Shown here piece after piece: positions 24,900 through 34,404 of a stretch of 64,000 nucleotides of DNA; positions within the stretch are counted from its first letter, which is position 1, and every line of letters begins with the position of its first letter. Position numbers and translations under genes: made by a program. The stretch comes from Bradyrhizobium algeriense. Lineage in GTDB: Bacteria > Pseudomonadota > Alphaproteobacteria > Rhizobiales > Xanthobacteraceae. Under the pieces are notes generated by a model. The model worked only from the letters and a program-made list of their open reading frames with translations. It was not told the DNA's origin and ran no database searches. The stretch spans positions 2,542,001-2,606,000 of the forward strand of contig NZ_JAZHRV010000001.1 in assembly GCF_036924595.1 (NCBI RefSeq), read 5' to 3'.

Positions 24900-26026
24900 T
24901 GCTGTGATTTGATCCTTTCAAGGCGGGCCGCGATTTCCTTTTCGCGGTGCAACCGGTCGAGTTCGTCGAGCTCCTTGTCGCCGGGCACGCCGGACGCCGG
25001 CACGCCGGTGACGCGTGCGATCGCCGCCATTGCCCGATCAGGGCTTACTGTTTTAGTCGCGCCAGCCCCGCGTCCGGTTTCCTGCGGCGAATGCTGTGCA
25101 AGGCTTGCTTCGAGATCGGCAAGGCGGGTTTCGGCTTCACGCCGCGCGCCAAGCATTGCCTGTAAGGCCTTGGTCTGCTCGTCGATTTCGAGTTCGATGA
25201 AATCCATCGCGCGTTCGAGCGCCGTTCCCTGGGATTCCAGATCAATTTGCCGTGCGACGCCGGCGCGCGCGAGATCCTCACGGCTTTCTGCAACCGCAAG
25301 ACGAATCTTGTCCGTCAGCCCGCCAATTTCGACGTCCAGTTCCTCGCGCCGACGCTTCAGGCGAAACTCCTCGGCGCGCGACTTGCCGAGCGCATGACGC
25401 GCTTCGTCGGCGCCGGCGTCGATTTCACGGATCGCCTGCTTGACCAGCGCGACCTTGTTGCTGTTCTCGGCATTATCGATGGTCTCGCTGGCAATCGCAG
25501 CAAGAAGTCTACCCATACGTGCAAGGATACCCTCGTGAACCATGGTCTTCTCCTCCGGTGCTGTGGATTTCGATTTGACGGCGATGTGGATTTCGTAAGC
25601 ACGGCCGTCCGAGACCAGGTGAGCCGGGAAGGGACTTTCCCAGCCGGGAAGGTAGCCCGGCACTTCGAACGGCACCAAGATGCGTCCGCGGACAGTGCTA
25701 ATCGTTAGTGAAGTTGGTCCCTTGATCGCGAACAACTTGTCGTCGAGCGGGATGCGGCGCGTTGCGGTGCCCGCTGCGTAATTGGCGCGGTCGCGCAAGC
25801 CGAGCGTCACCAGGCGAGCCGGCAGGCCGGTCTCGGTGCGGATCTTCTCGTAGGCCTGGGCGTGCAGCGAGACGAGGTTTGCGCCGACGGGGGCGACTTC
25901 CGCGAGGATCGCCATCATCCGCTCATACGCGGCGAAGGTTTCTTCGATCGCGGCGATGCCAGCCTCGTCAGGGGCAAGCGCGTAGCGCAGCGTAGCGGTT
26001 GGGGTTTCAAGCGGCAGTTTGATCAT
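24896..26026 (-). CDS. TnpB N-terminal-like domain fused to PspA/IM30-like protein
   Basis: A 376-residue protein in two parts. Residues about 10-152 follow the pattern of the N-terminal (WED/REC-like) part of IS605-family TnpB: LRYALAPDEAGIAAIEETF, then LHAQAYEKIRTETGLPARL, DDKLFAIKGPTSLTISTVRG and HLVSDGRAYEIHIAVK. The RuvC nuclease and zinc finger that should follow are absent. Instead residues 162-376 form a PspA-like coiled coil starting MVHEGILARMGRLLAAI. An internal ATG (M162, position 25543) has GGAGGAGAAGACC before it and would give a 215-residue stand-alone PspA. It leads the YqiJ and flotillin operon, so a membrane-stress role is inferred. The TnpB resemblance is by eye only. Confidence 0.7.
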   Translation of the reverse strand: MIKLPLETPTATLRYALAPDEAGIAAIEETFAAYERMMAILAEVAPVGANLVSLHAQAYEKIRTETGLPARLVTLGLRDRANYAAGTATRRIPLDDKLFAIKGPTSLTISTVRGRILVPFEVPGYLPGWESPFPAHLVSDGRAYEIHIAVKSKSTAPEEKTMVHEGILARMGRLLAAIASETIDNAENSNKVALVKQAIREIDAGADEARHALGKSRAEEFRLKRRREELDVEIGGLTDKIRLAVAESREDLARAGVARQIDLESQGTALERAMDFIELEIDEQTKALQAMLGARREAETRLADLEASLAQHSPQETGRGAGATKTVSPDRAMAAIARVTGVPASGVPGDKELDELDRLHREKEIAARLERIKSQQ

Positions 26027-26102
26027 AGGATCATCCTAAAGCACTTCCTCAGTGCTTTACAATCAGTTCAGTAGGTATCATTTTCGTGATTGCTAGATGC
26101 AG

Positions 26103-26119
26103 TTGCAAATGAGTTGCAA
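26103..26119. promoter_or_regulatory. Fur/Mur-like box between mntH and the PspA operon
   Basis: TTGCAA-ATGAG-TTGCAA is palindromic at both arms with a five-base centre, 30 bases before the mntH start and 77 before the divergent PspA-type gene. In Bradyrhizobium mntH is controlled by the manganese-responsive regulator Mur, so this is the likely site. Confidence 0.6.
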
Positions 26120-26148
26120 TAAAGGTTGATATCGGCCATCTTGCTTAG

Positions 26149-27543
26149 ATGGACGCCCGAACGCCCGCAGTAGGCCCGAAGACCCCGATTGAGAGTGTAT
26201 CGATGTCCGACACGACTGCTGCCGGCTGGCGCGCTGATGCCGCCGCTGGCACTCAGCGCAGCCTGCCCGAGGTCAATTCGACCATCTCGGTGCCCTTTGG
26301 CGGGCATTGGTCGCGCCGGCTGCTGGCCTTCCTCGGCCCCGGCTATCTGGTCTCCGTCGGTTATATGGACCCGGGCAACTGGGCGACCGATCTCGCGGGC
26401 GGATCCAAGTTCGGCTACACGCTGCTCGCGGTGATCCTGCTGTCGAACCTGATGGCGATCCTATTGCAAGCGCTCGCCGCGCGGCTTGGCATCGTCACCG
26501 ACCGCGACCTCGCGCAGGCCTGCCGCGCCAGCTTTTCCCGACCGGTGAACTTCCTGCTCTGGGTGGCCTGCGAGGCCGCGATCATCGCCTGCGACCTTGC
26601 TGAAGTGATCGGCACCGCGATTGCGTTGAAACTTCTGTTCGGCATCCCCCTGATCAGCGGCGCGCTGATCACGGCGCTCGACGCCTTCCTGCTGCTGCTG
26701 TTGATGAACAAGGGTTTTCGTTTCCTCGAAGCCTTTGTCATCTCGCTGCTGATCGTGATTGGTGTCTGCTTTGCGATCCAGATCGTGGCTGCCGCCCCGC
26801 CGGTGGCCGGGGTGCTGAAGGGCTTTATGCCCTCGACCGAGATCGTCACCAATCCTGAAATGCTCTACATCGCCATCGGCATCATCGGCGCTACCGTGAT
26901 GCCGCATAACCTCTATTTGCACTCCTCGATCGTGCAGACCCGCGCCTATGAACGTAACGACAAGGGCCGCCGCGAGGCGATCAAATGGGCGACGACGGAT
27001 TCGACCATCGCCTTGATGCTGGCGCTGTTCATCAACGCCGCGATCCTGATCGTCGCCGCCGCCACCTTCCATGCGACCGGCCGCACCGAGGTCGCCGAGA
27101 TCGGCCAGGCATATGAACTGCTATCGCCGCTACTCGGGCTGGGCATCGCCTCGACTTTGTTCGCGGTGGCGCTGCTCGCCTCCGGCCTGAATTCGACGGT
27201 CACGGCGACTTTGGCCGGCCAGATTGTGATGGAGGGCTTTCTGCATCTGCGCCTGCCGAGCTGGGCGCGGCGGCTGCTGACGCGCGGCATCGCCATCGTT
27301 CCGGTCGTGATCGTCACCGCGCTCTATGGCGAGCGCGGCACCAGCCAGCTTTTGGTTTTCAGCCAGGTGGTGCTGTCGATGCAATTGCCGTTCGCGGTGA
27401 TCCCGCTGGTGAAGTTCGTTTCCGACCGTCGCAAGATGGGCAAATTCGCCATCTCCCGTTCGGTCGCCGCGGTGGCGTGGGTCGTCGCCGGCGTGATCGT
27501 CGCGCTGAACGTGAAGCTCTTGTTCGAGGCGTTCTTCGGCTGA
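26149..27543 (+). CDS. mntH: Mn2+/H+ symporter MntH (NRAMP)
   Basis: A 464-residue NRAMP importer that takes up Mn2+ with protons. The metal-binding motif DPGNW lies in segment 1 ([16 protein letters not shown]) and the segment 6 motif MPHNLYLHS follows; about eleven membrane segments. The ATG at 26149 gives a 60-residue cytoplasmic N-terminus; a second ATG at 26203 (MSDTTAAGW) is equally plausible and neither has a strong ribosome site. The Mur-like box upstream implies repression by manganese. Confidence 0.93.
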   Translation: MDARTPAVGPKTPIESVSMSDTTAAGWRADAAAGTQRSLPEVNSTISVPFGGHWSRRLLAFLGPGYLVSVGYMDPGNWATDLAGGSKFGYTLLAVILLSNLMAILLQALAARLGIVTDRDLAQACRASFSRPVNFLLWVACEAAIIACDLAEVIGTAIALKLLFGIPLISGALITALDAFLLLLLMNKGFRFLEAFVISLLIVIGVCFAIQIVAAAPPVAGVLKGFMPSTEIVTNPEMLYIAIGIIGATVMPHNLYLHSSIVQTRAYERNDKGRREAIKWATTDSTIALMLALFINAAILIVAAATFHATGRTEVAEIGQAYELLSPLLGLGIASTLFAVALLASGLNSTVTATLAGQIVMEGFLHLRLPSWARRLLTRGIAIVPVVIVTALYGERGTSQLLVFSQVVLSMQLPFAVIPLVKFVSDRRKMGKFAISRSVAAVAWVVAGVIVALNVKLLFEAFFG

Positions 27544-27550
27544 GGAGTTC

Positions 27551-27628
27551 GTAGCCCGGATGGAGCGAAGCGCAATCCGCGAATCTTGAATTACGGCCCC
27601 GGATTTCGCTGCGCTACATCCGGGCTAC
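27551..27628. repeat. Palindromic intergenic repeat, GTAGCCCGGATG type
   Basis: GTAGCCCGGATG (27551-27562) and its complement CATCCGGGCTAC (27617-27628) bound a partly paired hairpin. It fills most of the convergent gap between mntH and bpt and may help end both transcripts. Confidence 0.75.
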
Positions 27629-27637
27629 AAGCGCGAG

Positions 27638-28414
27638 CTAATCCTGCGGCTCGGACAGCATTTCGCCCGATGCGTCGACCCGCAGCCAGCCGGACGGCGC
27701 CAGCCGCTGCTGCGGCAGGAAGCGGCCCTTGTAGTCCATCTTCTTGGAGCCCTCGATCCAGTAGCCGAGATAGACGTAAGGCAGCCCGAGCCTGCGGGCG
27801 CGGGTGATGTGGTCGAGGATCATGAAGGTGCCGAGCGAGCGGCTCTGCTGCGACGGTTCGAAGAACGAGTATACCATCGACAGCCCGTCGCTGAGCACAT
27901 CCGTCAGCGCCACTGCGATCAGCTCCTCGCCGCGGCCGGTGATGCCGGTATCGACGCCGCGCTTGCGGTATTCGATGATGCGGGTCTCGACATGGCTGTC
28001 TTCCACCATCATCGCGTAATCGAGCACGGTCATGTCGGCCATGCCGCCATGGCGGTGCCGCCTGTCGAGATAGGCGCGGAATACGGAATACTGCTCCGAC
28101 GTCGGCACGGCGCTGCGCTGCTCGCCGACGATGTCGGCATTGCGCGCCAGCACCTTCTTGAAGTTGCGCGAGGGGCGGAATTCGTTGGCGATCACGCGCA
28201 CGGAAACGCAGGCGCGGCACTGGTCACAGGCCGGGCGGTAGGCGATCGACTGGCTGCGGCGGAAGCCGCCGTGGGTCAGGAGGTCGTTGAGGTCGCCGGC
28301 CTTGTCGCCGACCAGATGCGTGAACACCTTGCGCTCGTGCCGGCCCGGCAGATAGGGGCAGGGCGAGGGCGCCGTCAGGTAGAATTGCGGGGTGTCACGC
28401 GAGTGCTGGGTCAC
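27638..28414 (-). CDS. bpt: Aspartate/glutamate leucyltransferase or arginyltransferase (Bpt/Ate type)
   Basis: A 258-residue N-end-rule aminoacyl-transferase that adds Leu (Bpt) to proteins with N-terminal Asp or Glu and marks them for ClpAP degradation. The N-terminal cysteine motif [12 protein letters not shown] and the GNAT-like core [29 protein letters not shown] are typical. Length is normal. The start is a GTG ([19 protein letters not shown]). It stands alone, with an RDD gene behind it on the same strand. Confidence 0.92.
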   Translation of the reverse strand: MTQHSRDTPQFYLTAPSPCPYLPGRHERKVFTHLVGDKAGDLNDLLTHGGFRRSQSIAYRPACDQCRACVSVRVIANEFRPSRNFKKVLARNADIVGEQRSAVPTSEQYSVFRAYLDRRHRHGGMADMTVLDYAMMVEDSHVETRIIEYRKRGVDTGITGRGEELIAVALTDVLSDGLSMVYSFFEPSQQSRSLGTFMILDHITRARRLGLPYVYLGYWIEGSKKMDYKGRFLPQQRLAPSGWLRVDASGEMLSEPQD

Positions 28415-28574
28415 GTCGGATCGTCAGGCCTCCGAAACAAATCAACCATAGCGCTTTCCCGTTAAGAAAACGCGTCAAAACGAAAAAGTGCCGGGCCGGC
28501 CCCGATTCATTCCAGGCCGGACCGGCTCTAACATCGCGCCCCGAGGGCTGACGGTCAATTGGTTTGCTGCTCGC

Positions 28575-29165
28575 TCAGTAGCTGCTGCGTGCCGATGGCG
28601 CTACCTGAGTACGAACCGAGCTGTTGATGACCACGGTTCCCAGGATGATATCGTGCAGCAGCCGGCGCCGGCCGTTGAACAGGCCGACCAGCAGCACCAG
28701 CGGCGTCAGGAACGAGATCGAGACCCAGTACAGCACGGCATGGCAGGCGCCGAGCACGAAATAGCCCGGGGCGCCGTACCAGGTGCGCACCTCCAGATCC
28801 ATCGCGCGCATGCCCATGGTGGCCGAATGCGGGCCGCCGATCGAGGCGCCGTAATAGACGATCGCCCACACGATGGTAGCCGGCCACGCCAGCCAGAACA
28901 GCATAAAGCCCAGTCCCAGCGTCACGATGCCGAACACGAAGATGAAGATGTAGCCGAGGATGACGGGCACCGACAGCACCACGAGGTCGATCAGGAACGC
29001 AAATACTCGCCGCGTCAGCAGGCCGCGAAACAGTTCCGGCTGCAGATCCGGATCGAACGCATGCGGCGGCACCCCGCCGTCGTTCCGCCAGGCGGCGCCA
29101 GCACTTGAAGGGCCGCCAGCATTTGAAGCGCCGCCACCGGTATCGCCAGAGCCGCTATAAGACAT
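28575..29165 (-). CDS. RDD family membrane protein
   Basis: A 196-residue membrane protein. RGLLTRRVFAFLIDLVVLSV near residue 47 contains the RDD Arg and Asp pair, and three or four hydrophobic segments follow. Residues 1-30 are a Gly/Ser/Ala-rich low-complexity tail. The function of RDD proteins is varied and unknown here. The ATG at 29165 has GAGGACGACC before it. The bpt, RDD, hemB order is one I associate with Bradyrhizobium. Confidence 0.82.
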   Translation of the reverse strand: MSYSGSGDTGGGASNAGGPSSAGAAWRNDGGVPPHAFDPDLQPELFRGLLTRRVFAFLIDLVVLSVPVILGYIFIFVFGIVTLGLGFMLFWLAWPATIVWAIVYYGASIGGPHSATMGMRAMDLEVRTWYGAPGYFVLGACHAVLYWVSISFLTPLVLLVGLFNGRRRLLHDIILGTVVINSSVRTQVAPSARSSY

Positions 29166-29276
29166 GGTCGTCCTCCAGGCCGAATTTACCGAACGAAACA
29201 TGGGAACCGGCCAAGCGCTCGCCAAGGGCCTGCGACCATTAACAGCGTTCAATACTGGGGGTGAGGAACGTCACTC

Positions 29277-29397
29277 CCACCCCGTCCCTGCGAGCCAACG
29301 GGTCGCGCGAATGCGCGCCCGATGACCGGCTCCGCGAAGCAATCCATCTATCCGTTATGCCGCGCCATGGATTGCTTCGCTGCGCTCGCAAAGACGC
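29277..29397. repeat. Bradyrhizobium-type palindromic repeat, degenerate copy
   Basis: Contains GCGAAGCAATCCAT near 29334-29347 and the inverted GGATTGCTTCGCTGCG near 29368-29383, with about 50 extra bases in the left half. The adjoining bases up to 29504 hold another short palindromic segment (TTAGCCGAAGGCGTAGTCCACC). No gene is seen in the 339-base gap before hemB's stop. Confidence 0.65.
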
Positions 29398-29504
29398 GGA
29401 GGGGCCTCGCGCACGATGGTACCGGTGGATTAGCCGAAGGCGTAGTCCACCGCGGGACCGTCCGGTATCGAGACCTTGGTGTGTTATGGCTTCGCCTAGC
29501 CCAC

Positions 29505-30635
<1,131 letters not shown>

Positions 30636-30761
30636 TCACCGAGGCTTGATCCATCTCATCGGCAATTGATTTTACCGTCCCGGCGGGCCAAGACATGGCT
30701 ATGAGGACATTCCAGCACGCGTTGAGCCCCGATTCCGAGGTCAGCGACCAAGTCAACTCCC

Positions 30762-31235
30762 ATGTCTGATACTTCGGCGCGCGATCAGGGGCGGGACAAG
30801 TCCAGGGACAATGCGATGTCGATGGCCGCGATGTCGTCGGAGCGGATCGAGCCCGACGAGAACGTGTGGACGCGCCGCCTGGTGCTGTTCTTGCGCATCA
30901 TGGCTGTTATCTCGATCCTGAAGGGCCTGTACCACTGGGCGCAGGTAACGGGATTCATCGGCGGCGAGGAAGAGGCGTTCGAGAACCAGTCAATGGCCTG
31001 GCAGACCGCGACCGTCTATTTCGCCGTGATCGAACTCGTCGCGGCCGTCGGCCTGTGGCTCGCGACGCCTTGGGGCGCGGTGGTGTGGCTCACCACCGTG
31101 GTGTCGATGGCGGTGATCGAGCTGATGTTTCCGGGCATCTACGGCGGCAGCCTGACAGTGGTGGGATTGGAAGCCGTGATGCTGGCGGCGTATCTGGCGC
31201 TCGCCTGGATGGCCGCGCGCGAACGGCCGCCGTAG
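30762..31235 (+). CDS. DUF6163 family membrane protein
   Basis: A 157-residue protein with a polar N-terminal 35 residues and four hydrophobic segments over about 45-150. The motif RRLVLFLRIMAVISILKGL and the spacing of segments fit the DUF6163 family, which tends to sit next to ldtR in rhizobia, as here. Function unknown. Confidence 0.7.
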   Translation: MSDTSARDQGRDKSRDNAMSMAAMSSERIEPDENVWTRRLVLFLRIMAVISILKGLYHWAQVTGFIGGEEEAFENQSMAWQTATVYFAVIELVAAVGLWLATPWGAVVWLTTVVSMAVIELMFPGIYGGSLTVVGLEAVMLAAYLALAWMAARERPP

Positions 31236-31733
31236 GAGGCTTGCTCCGATGCGCTTCCTCGCCCCGCTCTTGCGGTGTCGAGACAAGCGAAGCTTGCTCT
31301 TAGAGGGTTGGGTGAGGGGCGTCACCGCGAATCCGAGTGTGTCAGTTTCCCGCCATAATTCATCCGGGTGCAGAAACCGCGACGCCATCCGCTAAAATTT
31401 TCAAATATTTTGCCGGTAACGCTTCAGTCACCGTTAAGGGGCGTAAAGGGTTCCACCACACACCTTACGCGAGCGTTTCGATTTCAGACGCACCTGTTTC
31501 CGAATGCGACAGGGCCTGCAGACGAAGCGTGAACATCGCGCTGTCACCGTCAATGAAATATTGCAAAAAGCCTTGATCCACCGGGCTTAATCGACAATTC
31601 ACTCTGTTAAATTCATGATCTCTTTATTCTCTTATTTAAGCGGATCTTCAAACCGCCCCCTTAAGTTGAGGCTATCAGGCGGGACAAAAGTTTCGTCGAA
31701 TAAGTCGACAAAAACGACGACAGGGGAAGTGTC
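31236..31733 (+). other. Intergenic region upstream of ldtR, no gene seen
   Basis: A 498-base gap. Its first part has short palindromic-repeat debris (GACAAGCGAAGCTTGCTCTT). The last 150 bases become AT-rich and are probably the ldtR promoter region, but no box could be placed with confidence. Confidence 0.5.
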
Positions 31734-32249
31734 ATGATCAAAGCCGTTGCAACGGCGGTGGAAACCGCTGAACGCTCTGCCGGTCAAACTCCGGTGCAGC
31801 CGCTCTATCTGGAAGCGTTGACTTTGGTGGAGCGGCTTCACCGCCGGCTGCTCGACGTCATCAAGGACGAATTCGATCGCCGCGGCCGCGCCGACATCAA
31901 TTCGGTGCAGGCTTTGCTGCTCTATAACATCGGCGACAAGGAGCTGACCGCGGGCGAGCTGCGCACGCGCGGTTACTACCTCGGCTCCAACGTCTCCTAT
32001 AACCTCAAGAAGCTCGTCGAGCTCGGCTTCCTCGATCATCAGCGCTCCCGCGTCGATCGCCGTTCGGTCCGCATCCGCTTGACCGCGCAGGGCCAGGAAA
32101 TCCGCAAGATCGTCGACGCGCTCTACCAGAAGCACGTCAAGACCGTGGAGCAGGTCGGCGGCATCTCCAACGAGGAGTTCGCGACGCTGAACAAGTCGCT
32201 GCACCGGCTCGAGCGGTTCTGGACCGACCAGATCCTGTACCGGCTCTGA
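31734..32249 (+). CDS. ldtR: MarR family regulator LdtR
   Basis: A 171-residue winged-helix regulator. The recognition region reads LGSNVSYNLKKLVELGFL and the wing RSRVDRRSVRIRLT. The whole sequence fits LdtR, a conserved alphaproteobacterial MarR-type regulator of L,D-transpeptidase and stress genes. The ATG follows an A-rich stretch with AGGGGAAGTGTC at good spacing. A terminator follows. Confidence 0.88.
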   Translation: MIKAVATAVETAERSAGQTPVQPLYLEALTLVERLHRRLLDVIKDEFDRRGRADINSVQALLLYNIGDKELTAGELRTRGYYLGSNVSYNLKKLVELGFLDHQRSRVDRRSVRIRLTAQGQEIRKIVDALYQKHVKTVEQVGGISNEEFATLNKSLHRLERFWTDQILYRL

Positions 32250-32352
32250 GAATTTCTTTTCCACTCGCGGTCAAGCCGGCCATCCGAGAAGACCGGCAGC
32301 CAACAGCGGACAATGAACTGGCAAAGCAGTAAGCCCTGCCGAAAGCGCATCG

Positions 32353-32388
32353 GCACCGGTTCTCCGGGTCCGGTGCGTTTTGCTTTTT
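32353..32388 (+). terminator. Rho-independent terminator after ldtR
   Basis: GCACCGG (32353-32359) pairs with CCGGTGC (32370-32376), followed by GTTTTGCTTTTT. It lies about 100 bases after the ldtR stop. Confidence 0.65.
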
Positions 32389-32446
32389 GGCGTACCTCTG
32401 GTTGACGTTTTCAATCAGCGTCTGCCCGATCGCTTGCCTTCGCCGA

Positions 32447-32521
32447 TCCGATTGTGCTCTCGCACAATCCGATTGTGCCGCTCGCACAATCCGATTGTAC
32501 CGCGTGCCACAATCCGGATTG
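32447..32521. promoter_or_regulatory. Tandem dyad array, candidate operator of the ABC importer
   Basis: Three and a half head-to-tail copies of TCCGATTGTGC-N-GCACAA: 32447-32467 (21 bp), 32468-32489 (22 bp), 32490-32512 (23 bp, with ATTGTACCGCGTGCCACAA), and a partial TCCGGATTG. Each junction forms the palindrome CACAATCCGATTGTG. The spacing is about two helical turns, so repressors could bind side by side. It ends 82 bases before the first permease gene. Confidence 0.6.
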
Positions 32522-32603
32522 ACTAGCCTTCGACGCCCCGCCCATACTCCCCCGAAAATGCAGGCTTCACGCGCGTACCGGCCAGAAGAGTCGTGACGGC
32601 TTG

Positions 32604-33518
32604 ATGCCCAAAGGGGAAACCGGCTTGTCGGCATCGCGGCGTCCCATGTTCGGCGAGCAACAGCGGTTCGTGCTGCTTCTGATCGCGCCGGCTGCGCTGT
32701 TGTTGCTGCTGTTTCAGGTCGTGCCGATCGTGATCGGCGCCAACGCCAGCTTTCGCGACTGGGCGCTCTATAATCCCAAAAAGACCTGGATCGGCTTCGA
32801 CCACTATGTCGCCGTGATAACGGATCCGGCGTTCCTCTACGTGGTGCTGCCGAACACCTTCCTGTTCATGGTCCTCAGCGTCGCCGGTGCGCTGGTGGCG
32901 GGACTAATGCTGGCGCTCTTGCTCAACCGTCCATTCCGCGGACAGAAGCTGGTGCAGACGATCCTGCTGGTGCCGCTGATGGTGGCGCCCGTCATCGCCG
33001 CGATTATGATCCGCTGGATCTTCAACGACCAGTTCGGCATCGTGAATGTGGTGCTTGAGGCTATCGGGCTCGAGGGGCAGCCCTGGCTGGTGCAGCGCTG
33101 GAGCGCGTTCGGCATCATCCTTCTGACCGACATCTGGCTGTGGACGCCGTGGTTCACGCTGCTGCTGTTGGCGGGCCTGCAGAGCCTGCCGAAGGAGCCG
33201 TTCGAGGCCGCGGCCATCGACGGCACCACCACTTGGCGCGTGTTTCGCTTCCTGACGCTGCCGATGCTGCGCCCGGTGATCGTGGTGTGCGTGGTGATCC
33301 GCGCCATCGACGCCTTCCGCACGTTTGACATCGTGTGGACGCTGACCGGCGGCGGGCCCGGGCGCTCGACGGAATTGTTCAGCCTCTATGCCTATGTGCA
33401 CGCCTTCCTCAACCTCGATCTCGGCCGCGGTTCGGCGGCCGCCATCGTCGGCGGGCTCATCATCCTCGTGATCGGCGTGGTGCTCTACCGCCTCGTCGAT
33501 CGCATCGCAAAGGCCTGA
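32604..33518 (+). CDS. ABC sugar transporter permease 1
   Basis: A 304-residue inner-membrane permease (MalF/UgpA type) with six membrane segments. The EAA loop that docks the ATPase is EAAAIDGTTTWRVFRFLTLP near residue 205. It forms a carbohydrate-type importer with the permease at 33523, the binding protein at 34405 and the ATPase at 35772. The start lies 83 bases after the tandem operator-like array. No sugar can be named. Confidence 0.9.
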   Translation: MPKGETGLSASRRPMFGEQQRFVLLLIAPAALLLLLFQVVPIVIGANASFRDWALYNPKKTWIGFDHYVAVITDPAFLYVVLPNTFLFMVLSVAGALVAGLMLALLLNRPFRGQKLVQTILLVPLMVAPVIAAIMIRWIFNDQFGIVNVVLEAIGLEGQPWLVQRWSAFGIILLTDIWLWTPWFTLLLLAGLQSLPKEPFEAAAIDGTTTWRVFRFLTLPMLRPVIVVCVVIRAIDAFRTFDIVWTLTGGGPGRSTELFSLYAYVHAFLNLDLGRGSAAAIVGGLIILVIGVVLYRLVDRIAKA

Positions 33519-33522
33519 CCCG

Positions 33523-34359
33523 ATGGCCATGGTACGTCGCTCCGAATTCCTGCCGTGGCTGCCGCCGATCGGCCGCAAGACGCTGTTCGCGCTGGTCGTC
33601 GCTTTCATCTGCTTTGCGTTCGCCTTTCCGGTGCTGTGGCTGATCCTGACCTCGCTGCGGCCGGAATCCGGCGTCTATTACGTCCATCGCGGCACTGAAT
33701 TTACGCTTCTCAGCTTCGCCGAGGTGCTGAGCGACGAGCGGATCGTCGCAGCCTTCCTCAACAGCGCGCTGATCTCGACGCTGGCGACCGTGTTCTCGCT
33801 TTTGGTCACCGTATCGAGCGGCTACATGCTGTCGCGCTTCACCGGGCCGGCCTCGCGGATCTGGTTCGGAACGATCTATGTGTTCCGCTGCGTGCCCTAT
33901 ATTTCCTGGGTGCTGCCGCTGTACTTCGTGACGCAAAGCTGGGGCATCTACGACACCTATACCGGGCTGCTGCTGCCGCACGTCGCCGTGCATATCTGCT
34001 TCTTCTCATGGCTGATGAAGGGCTTTTTCGACGGCATCGACCCGTCGATGGAATACGCCGCCATGATCGACGGCTGCACGCGATGGGGAGCCTTCATCCG
34101 CGTCGCGGTGCCGTCGGCGCTGCCGGCGATTTCGGCGCTCGCCGTGTTGTGCTGGCTGTTCACCTGGAACGAGTTTCTGTTCGCGCTGATCCTGACCGGC
34201 AACCGCGTGCCGATGATTACGGTTGTGATGGCGCAGTTCGTCACCGAGATGGGATTGCGCTGGAACCTGATGGCGGCGACCGCGGTCATGGCGCTGGTGC
34301 CGGCGTTTTTGATCGCGCTGTTCGGCCAGAAATACGTAATACGGGGTTTAAGGATTTAG
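33523..34359 (+). CDS. ABC sugar transporter permease 2
   Basis: A 278-residue permease (MalG/UgpE type) with six membrane segments. Its EAA loop reads EYAAMIDGCTRWGAFIRVAV near residue 180. It starts four bases after the first permease, so the two are co-translated and form the heterodimeric channel. Confidence 0.9.
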   Translation: MAMVRRSEFLPWLPPIGRKTLFALVVAFICFAFAFPVLWLILTSLRPESGVYYVHRGTEFTLLSFAEVLSDERIVAAFLNSALISTLATVFSLLVTVSSGYMLSRFTGPASRIWFGTIYVFRCVPYISWVLPLYFVTQSWGIYDTYTGLLLPHVAVHICFFSWLMKGFFDGIDPSMEYAAMIDGCTRWGAFIRVAVPSALPAISALAVLCWLFTWNEFLFALILTGNRVPMITVVMAQFVTEMGLRWNLMAATAVMALVPAFLIALFGQKYVIRGLRI

Positions 34360-34404
34360 CCGAGGGAAGTCACGACACAACGACAAAAACGAGGAGGAGA
34401 GGCG

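Noticed and set aside
24896..26026. A complete IS605-type transposon with TnpB
   Set aside because: No RuvC domain, zinc finger, TnpA gene or end hairpins are present; only an N-terminal TnpB-like segment fused to PspA.
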